From positions 1-11,093 of the forward strand of contig JACOVL010000147.1 of NCBI GenBank assembly GCA_016177355.1: a stretch of DNA of 11,093 nt, written 5' to 3'. This document shows positions 7,668 to 11,093 of this stretch, one piece after another; position 1 is the stretch's first letter, and each line of letters starts with the position of its first letter. Below the pieces are notes generated by a model. It had not been told where the DNA came from and ran no database searches. It saw nothing but the letters and a program-made list of their open reading frames with translations. The position numbers and the translations under genes were made by a program. This stretch comes from Betaproteobacteria bacterium. GTDB taxonomy: Bacteria; Pseudomonadota; Gammaproteobacteria; Burkholderiales; SG8-41.

Positions 7668-9205
7668 ACCTGCGGGTTGATCCGCTCCAGCTTCGAATGC
7701 AGCTTGTTGAGCGCGTTGATGTAGGCCTTGGCCGAAGCCACGACGATATCGGTGTCGGCGCCCTGGCCGTTGACGATGCGCCCGCCCTTCGACAGGCGCA
7801 CCGTGACCTCGCCCTGCGCGTCGGTGCCGGTCGTGATGGCATTCACCGAGTAGAGCAGCAGCTCGGACCCGCTCTTGACGATGCTGTCGATCGCCTTGAA
7901 GGAGGCGTCCACCGGCCCGCTGCCCCGCGCTTCGGCCCGCCGCTCCTTTCCGTCCTCGCTGACCACGACCTTCGCGTAGGGGGACTCCCCGCTCTCGGAG
8001 TGGGCGGTGAGTGACACCAGCCTGTAGTGCTCGTTCTCGACGTAGTCGCTCGCCTGCTCGCTGATCAGCGCCTGCAGGTCCTCGTCGAAGATTTCGCGCT
8101 TCTTGTCGGCGAGGTCCTTGAAGCGCTTGAACGCGGCGTTCAGGGCCTCTTCCGACCCGAGCTCGATGCCGAGCTCGTGCAGCCGGTTCTTGAAGGCGTT
8201 GCGGCCCGACAGCTTCCCCAGCGTCAGGCGGTTGGCGTTCCAGCCGACGGACTGGGCGCTCATGATCTCGTAGGTCTCGCGGTGCTTCAGCACGCCGTCC
8301 TGGTGTATGCCGGATTCGTGCGCGAAGGCGTTGGCGCCGACGATCGCCTTGTTCGGCTGCACCGGGTAGCCGGTGATGCCGGAGACGAGCTTCGACGCCG
8401 GCACGATCTGCGTGGCATCGATGCCGGTGTCGCACGGGAACACGTCCTGGCGCGTACGCACCGCCATCACGATTTCCTCGAGCGAGGCATTGCCGGCGCG
8501 CTCGCCGAGTCCGTTCACCGTGCACTCTACCTGGCGCGCCCCGTTCAGCACCGCGGCGAGCGAGTTGGCGACCGCGAGGCCCAGATCGTTGTGGCAATGC
8601 ACCGACCACACCGCCCTGTCGGAGTTGGGGATGCGCTCTCGGAGCCTGCGGATGAGCGGGCCGAAATGATCCGGCAGCGTGTATCCCACGGTGTCCGGCA
8701 CGTTGATGGTGGTGGCGCCGGCCTTGATCACCTGCTCCAGGATGCGGCAGAGGAAATCGATATCCGAGCGGCCGGCGTCTTCCGGCGAGAACTCGACGTT
8801 GCCGGTGTACTCGCGCGCCCACTTGACCGCCCTCACCGCCTGCTCGATCACCTGCGAGGGCTCCATGCGCAGCTTTTTCTCCATGTGGATGGGGCTGGTC
8901 GCGATGAAGGTGTGCACGCGCGGCGACCGGGCGCTCCCGACCGCCTCGCCGCAACGGCGCACGTCCTTCTCGTTGGCGCGCGCCAGGCCGCATACCGTGC
9001 TGTCCTTGATAACGGAAGCGACCGCGCGCACCGCCTCGTAGTCCCCGTCGCTCGACGCCGGGAAGCCGGCCTCGATCACGTCCACCCGCATGCGCTCCAG
9101 TTGCCGCGCGATGCGGATTTTCTCGTCCTTCGTCATCGCTGCGCCGGGGCTCTGCTCGCCATCGCGCATCGTCGTGTCGAAAATGATCAACTTTTCCTTG
9201 GCCAT
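7664..9205 (-). CDS. leuA: 2-isopropylmalate synthase
   Basis: A 513-residue enzyme that condenses acetyl-CoA with 2-oxoisovalerate, the first committed step of leucine synthesis. The TIM-barrel catalytic domain (1-about 270) starts MAKEKLIIFDTTMRDGEQSP, with R14-D15 of the active site; the metal-binding histidines are H203 and H205 in HCHNDLGLA, and NGLGERAGNASLEE (231-244) closes the barrel. ESGIHQDGVLKH (297-308) marks the linker subdomain. Residues about 390-513 are the C-terminal regulatory domain that binds leucine for feedback inhibition. The start at ATG 9203-9205 follows GGAGA (9211-9215); the frame is open 34 codons further, but without homology or a ribosome site. leuA lies behind pssA with a 266-base gap holding a promoter and a small ORF. 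Confidence 0.97.
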   Translation of the reverse strand: MAKEKLIIFDTTMRDGEQSPGAAMTKDEKIRIARQLERMRVDVIEAGFPASSDGDYEAVRAVASVIKDSTVCGLARANEKDVRRCGEAVGSARSPRVHTFIATSPIHMEKKLRMEPSQVIEQAVRAVKWAREYTGNVEFSPEDAGRSDIDFLCRILEQVIKAGATTINVPDTVGYTLPDHFGPLIRRLRERIPNSDRAVWSVHCHNDLGLAVANSLAAVLNGARQVECTVNGLGERAGNASLEEIVMAVRTRQDVFPCDTGIDATQIVPASKLVSGITGYPVQPNKAIVGANAFAHESGIHQDGVLKHRETYEIMSAQSVGWNANRLTLGKLSGRNAFKNRLHELGIELGSEEALNAAFKRFKDLADKKREIFDEDLQALISEQASDYVENEHYRLVSLTAHSESGESPYAKVVVSEDGKERRAEARGSGPVDASFKAIDSIVKSGSELLLYSVNAITTGTDAQGEVTVRLSKGGRIVNGQGADTDIVVASAKAYINALNKLHSKLERINPQV

Positions 9206-9325
9206 GATGATCTCCGTGCTGTAATCCACGGCGCGGCTGCCGCACGCAGCGCCGGTGGCTGGGCTGATACCTGCTTCCGGGGCGGTTGCCCGCGCCGGCC
9301 GAAACAACTTGTGTGGGGGAAGGGG

Positions 9326-9421
9326 TTAGCGCGCGCGAACGCGCAGCAGCAGGCCGGCCAGCAGAAGGCTGGCAAGAAATGTAAGCGCGAAAGAAAGCGC
9401 GTTGGCCCGCACACGATCCAT
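9326..9421 (-). CDS. Leucine-rich 31-residue ORF, candidate leader peptide of leuA
   Basis: The ORF starts at ATG 9419-9421 and stops at TAA 9326-9328. Nine of its 31 residues are leucine, including two Leu-Leu-Leu runs at residues 19-21 and 24-26 (codons CTT CTG CTG and CTG CTG CTG). It lies 120 bases ahead of leuA on the same strand, eight bases behind a good -10 hexamer, so its mRNA would be almost or fully leaderless. There is no Shine-Dalgarno sequence. Gene-specific leader peptides rich in the product amino acid are known for leu operons in enterics. Alternatively it is a small single-span membrane protein, since residues 8-26 are hydrophobic, or simply a chance ORF. Bases 9206-9325 after it hold GC-rich hairpin potential but no T-run terminator. 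Confidence 0.45.
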   Translation of the reverse strand: MDRVRANALSFALTFLASLLLAGLLLRVRAR

Positions 9422-9429
9422 GACGAGGA

Positions 9430-9458
9430 AATATAACGGTTTTTTACGCGCCCTGCAA
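9430..9458 (-). promoter_or_regulatory. Sigma-70-type promoter for leuA
   Basis: On the minus strand TTGCAG (9453-9458) and TATATT (9430-9435) are separated by exactly 17 bases, one of the best promoter matches in the window. It sits just after the pssA stop codon (9472-9474) in an AT-rich patch. The expected start point is near 9421-9424, at the ATG of the leucine-rich small ORF. leuA can therefore be expressed separately from ilvC-psd-pssA. Confidence 0.6.
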
Positions 9459-9471
9459 GTCGCTGCCCGGC

Positions 9472-10308
9472 TCAGGCGGCGGGCGGCGGGGGCGGCGCCT
9501 GACCGATCGTCCGTTTCCGGGCCAGCTCGTAGATCCAGATCATGTAGCCCGAGATGCCGTAGCCCACGAACAGCAGGAACAGCATCTCGGGCAGCGTGCT
9601 GGAAACCGTGAACAGCGCCATGATGCCGAAGGCGATCGCCACTACTACCGAGAACGGCACGCTTTTGCGCAGGTTGATATCCTTGCCGCTGTAGAACTTG
9701 AAATTGCTCACCATGGTGAGGCCGGCGAACACCGTCAATCCCCACGCCAGCCATTTCACGTCCTGGCCCTTGATCTGATACTCGTTCAATGCCCAGACCA
9801 GGCCCGCCACCAGGCAGGCGGCGGCGGGACTCGGCAACCCCTGGAAGAAGCGCTTGTCGGCGACGTCGAGCGTGGTGTTGAAACGCGCGAGCCGCAGCGC
9901 CGCGCATACGCAATAGATGAACGCCGCGATCCAGCCGAGCTTGGTGGTGAGCCACGGTCCCAGCATCGCCACGGTCTTCATGGTGGCGAAATCCTTGAGC
10001 GCCCAGACGTAGACCACCAGCGCCGGCGCCACGCCGAAAGACACCATGTCGGAGAGGCTGTCGTACTCGGCGCCGAACGCGCTCTGGGTGCGGGTCAGGC
10101 GCGCCACGCGACCGTCGAGACCGTCGAACACCAACGCGATGAAAATCGCTATCGCGGCCTGCTCGAAGCGCCCGTTCATCGCCTGCACGATCGCGTAGAA
10201 GCCCGCGAAGAGAGCGATCGTCGTGAACAGGTTGGGCAGCCAGTAAATCCCGCGCCGGGCGAAGCGTGACTGGATGAAGAGCTTGTGTTCGCGCGGTTCG
10301 TACATCAT
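9472..10308 (-). CDS. pssA: CDP-diacylglycerol-serine O-phosphatidyltransferase (integral-membrane type)
   Basis: A 278-residue membrane enzyme that makes phosphatidylserine from CDP-diacylglycerol and L-serine. The CDP-alcohol phosphotransferase signature is complete at 62-87: D62, D65-G66, A69-R70, G79, D83 and D87. The protein is mostly hydrophobic, with segments near 24-43, 48-62, 95-115, 127-141, 166-180, 188-205, 220-240 and 243-265. This is the integral-membrane type found in Bacillus and many betaproteobacteria, not the peripheral phospholipase-D-like E. coli enzyme. The C-terminus ends in a short proline run. Two adjacent ATGs (10306-10308 and 10303-10305) are possible starts. The psd stop lies only three bases upstream, so translation is probably coupled; the product feeds directly into Psd's reverse neighbour step, phosphatidylethanolamine formation. 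Confidence 0.95.
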   Translation of the reverse strand: MMYEPREHKLFIQSRFARRGIYWLPNLFTTIALFAGFYAIVQAMNGRFEQAAIAIFIALVFDGLDGRVARLTRTQSAFGAEYDSLSDMVSFGVAPALVVYVWALKDFATMKTVAMLGPWLTTKLGWIAAFIYCVCAALRLARFNTTLDVADKRFFQGLPSPAAACLVAGLVWALNEYQIKGQDVKWLAWGLTVFAGLTMVSNFKFYSGKDINLRKSVPFSVVVAIAFGIMALFTVSSTLPEMLFLLFVGYGISGYMIWIYELARKRTIGQAPPPPPAA

Positions 10309-10311
10309 GGT

Positions 10312-11019
10312 TCACGGTAATACAGCGAGTATCGTCTCGGTGGCGTAGACTTTGTCGCCCACGGCGGCGACCGGCCGTGATTCCAGGGGCATGTAGACGT
10401 CCACGCGCGAGCCGAAGCGGATGAAGCCGTAGCGCTCGCCGCGCGCGAGCCGGTTACCGGCTTGCGCGTAGCACAGGATGCGGCGCGCGATCAGGCCCGC
10501 GATCTGCACGCAGGTCACGTCCGCCCCGCCCGCGGTCCGGATCCATAACGCGGCGCGCTCGTTCTCGAGCGAGGACTTGGACAGCGCGGCATTGAAGAAC
10601 TTTCCCGGATGGTGCCAGGCGTCCCGGATCTCGCCGTCGACCGGGCTGCGGTTGGAGTGCGCGTTGAAGACGTTCATAAAGACGCTCATCTTGAGCGCGT
10701 CGCGCTCGAGGTAGGGGTCGCGGGTGCGCTCGACGGTGACGACGCGGCCGTCGGCGGGAGAAAGCACCGCCCGGAGGTCCTGCGGCACCGCGCGCGGCGG
10801 ATCGCGGAAGAACTGCACCATGAACAGGGTCACGAGCCACAACGGCGCCGCCCACCCTGCGCCCGCCAGCCAGTGCGCCAGCCCCGCAGCCATCACGGAT
10901 ACGGCGATGAACGACCAGCCTTCCCGCGCGATGATCGGGTGCGGATAACCGCTCGCGCCGGCAGGCGGGAGGCGGGAAGCGTCAGGCACCCCGGCAAGGA
11001 TCTTAGATTCCTCACTCAT
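10312..11019 (-). CDS. psd: Phosphatidylserine decarboxylase proenzyme, short type
   Basis: A proenzyme of 235 residues that converts phosphatidylserine to phosphatidylethanolamine in the inner membrane, after self-cleavage forms a pyruvoyl group. The cleavage site is G203-S204 in YGFIRFGSRVDVYMP (197-211), the short-family form of the LGST motif. Other conserved parts are FFRDPPR (70-76), LSPADGRV (86-93) and FMNVFNAHSNRSPVDG (114-129). Two hydrophobic segments lie at about 35-70. I take ATG 11017-11019 as the start, the last of three ATGs made by a 7-base tandem repeat; this puts about 24 variable residues before YPHPIIAREGW, near which the family usually starts. GTG at codon 11 is an alternative. 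The ilvC stop is 16 bases upstream. Confidence 0.93.
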   Translation of the reverse strand: MSEESKILAGVPDASRLPPAGASGYPHPIIAREGWSFIAVSVMAAGLAHWLAGAGWAAPLWLVTLFMVQFFRDPPRAVPQDLRAVLSPADGRVVTVERTRDPYLERDALKMSVFMNVFNAHSNRSPVDGEIRDAWHHPGKFFNAALSKSSLENERAALWIRTAGGADVTCVQIAGLIARRILCYAQAGNRLARGERYGFIRFGSRVDVYMPLESRPVAAVGDKVYATETILAVLP

Positions 11020-11037
11020 CACTCATCACTCATCACT
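11012..11037. repeat. 7-base tandem repeat across the ilvC stop and psd start
   Basis: TCACTCA (plus strand) repeats 3.7 times with no mismatch over 26 bases. On the minus strand it reads as overlapping ATG-AGT-GA units, giving ATGs at 11033, 11026 and 11019. Only the last is in frame with psd. The first two each encode Met-Ser-Asp-Glu followed by TGA, with stops at 11019-11021 and 11012-11014, overlapping or just past the psd ATG. Confidence 0.9.
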
Positions 11038-11093
11038 AGTTCTTGGACTGATCCACCAGCCGGTTCTTCTTGATCCAGGGCATCATGTCGCGC
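11036..11093 (-). CDS. ilvC: Ketol-acid reductoisomerase, C-terminal end (cut by window edge)
   Basis: The last 18 codons and the TAG stop (11036-11038) are present. They encode RDMMPWIKKNRLVDQSKN, a C-terminus closely matching the MPWI...LVDQ end of ketol-acid reductoisomerases of the betaproteobacterial type. The enzyme acts in valine, isoleucine and leucine synthesis, reducing and rearranging acetohydroxy acids with NADPH and magnesium. Its position directly before psd-pssA-leuA on the same strand fits the gene order known in betaproteobacteria. With so few residues the call rests on the terminal motif plus this gene order. Confidence 0.85.
   Translation of the reverse strand, partial: RDMMPWIKKNRLVDQSKN

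Noticed and set aside
8027..9436. Long plus-strand open frame opposite leuA
   Set aside because: It mirrors leuA codon structure in high-GC DNA and shows no recognisable domain or start signal.

Overview
This window looks like a chromosomal housekeeping segment from a high-GC betaproteobacterium. The 60-base stretches I counted by hand in ordinary coding sequence run near 70% G+C. The affiliation rests on gene order (ilvC-psd-pssA-leuA, and rppH near proS with a lytic transglycosylase behind proS) and on protein sequence; I cannot name a genus. There are 12 recognisable protein genes, two of them cut by the window edges, plus one small ORF that I think deserves attention.

Left block (1-2402, all minus strand): a spermidine-synthase-like protein, the RNA pyrophosphohydrolase RppH, a two-CBS-domain protein and the N-terminus of an aquaporin-family channel, read in that order. 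Divergent from it, on the plus strand, come proS (prolyl-tRNA synthetase) and an overlapping lytic transglycosylase gene (2466-4804).

Middle block: a YihY/BrkB-type membrane protein (minus, 4762-6045) runs tail to tail into the transglycosylase gene and overlaps it by 43 bases. On its other side it is divergent from wrbA (6106-6699), which is followed by an unusual fusion of a cytidylate-kinase-like domain and a BON domain (6766-7599).

Right block (7664-11093, all minus): ilvC (C-terminal end only), psd, pssA and leuA. Branched-chain amino-acid genes and the two phosphatidylethanolamine genes alternate here, with very tight spacing up to pssA. leuA appears to have its own promoter and a leucine-rich, apparently leaderless 31-codon ORF in front of it.

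The points most worth a second look are: (1) proS is a base-composition mosaic, with its inserted editing domain at about 46% G+C inside a gene of about 70%; (2) the leucine-rich small ORF and promoter ahead of leuA suggest a leader-peptide control region; (3) a 72-base palindromic element supplies the stop codons of both convergent genes that flank it; (4) a 7-base tandem repeat spans the ilvC stop and the psd start and creates two overlapping mini-ORFs; (5) the kinase-BON fusion. I saw no tRNA, rRNA, CRISPR array, insertion sequence or prophage. No stretch longer than about 270 bases lacks a gene.
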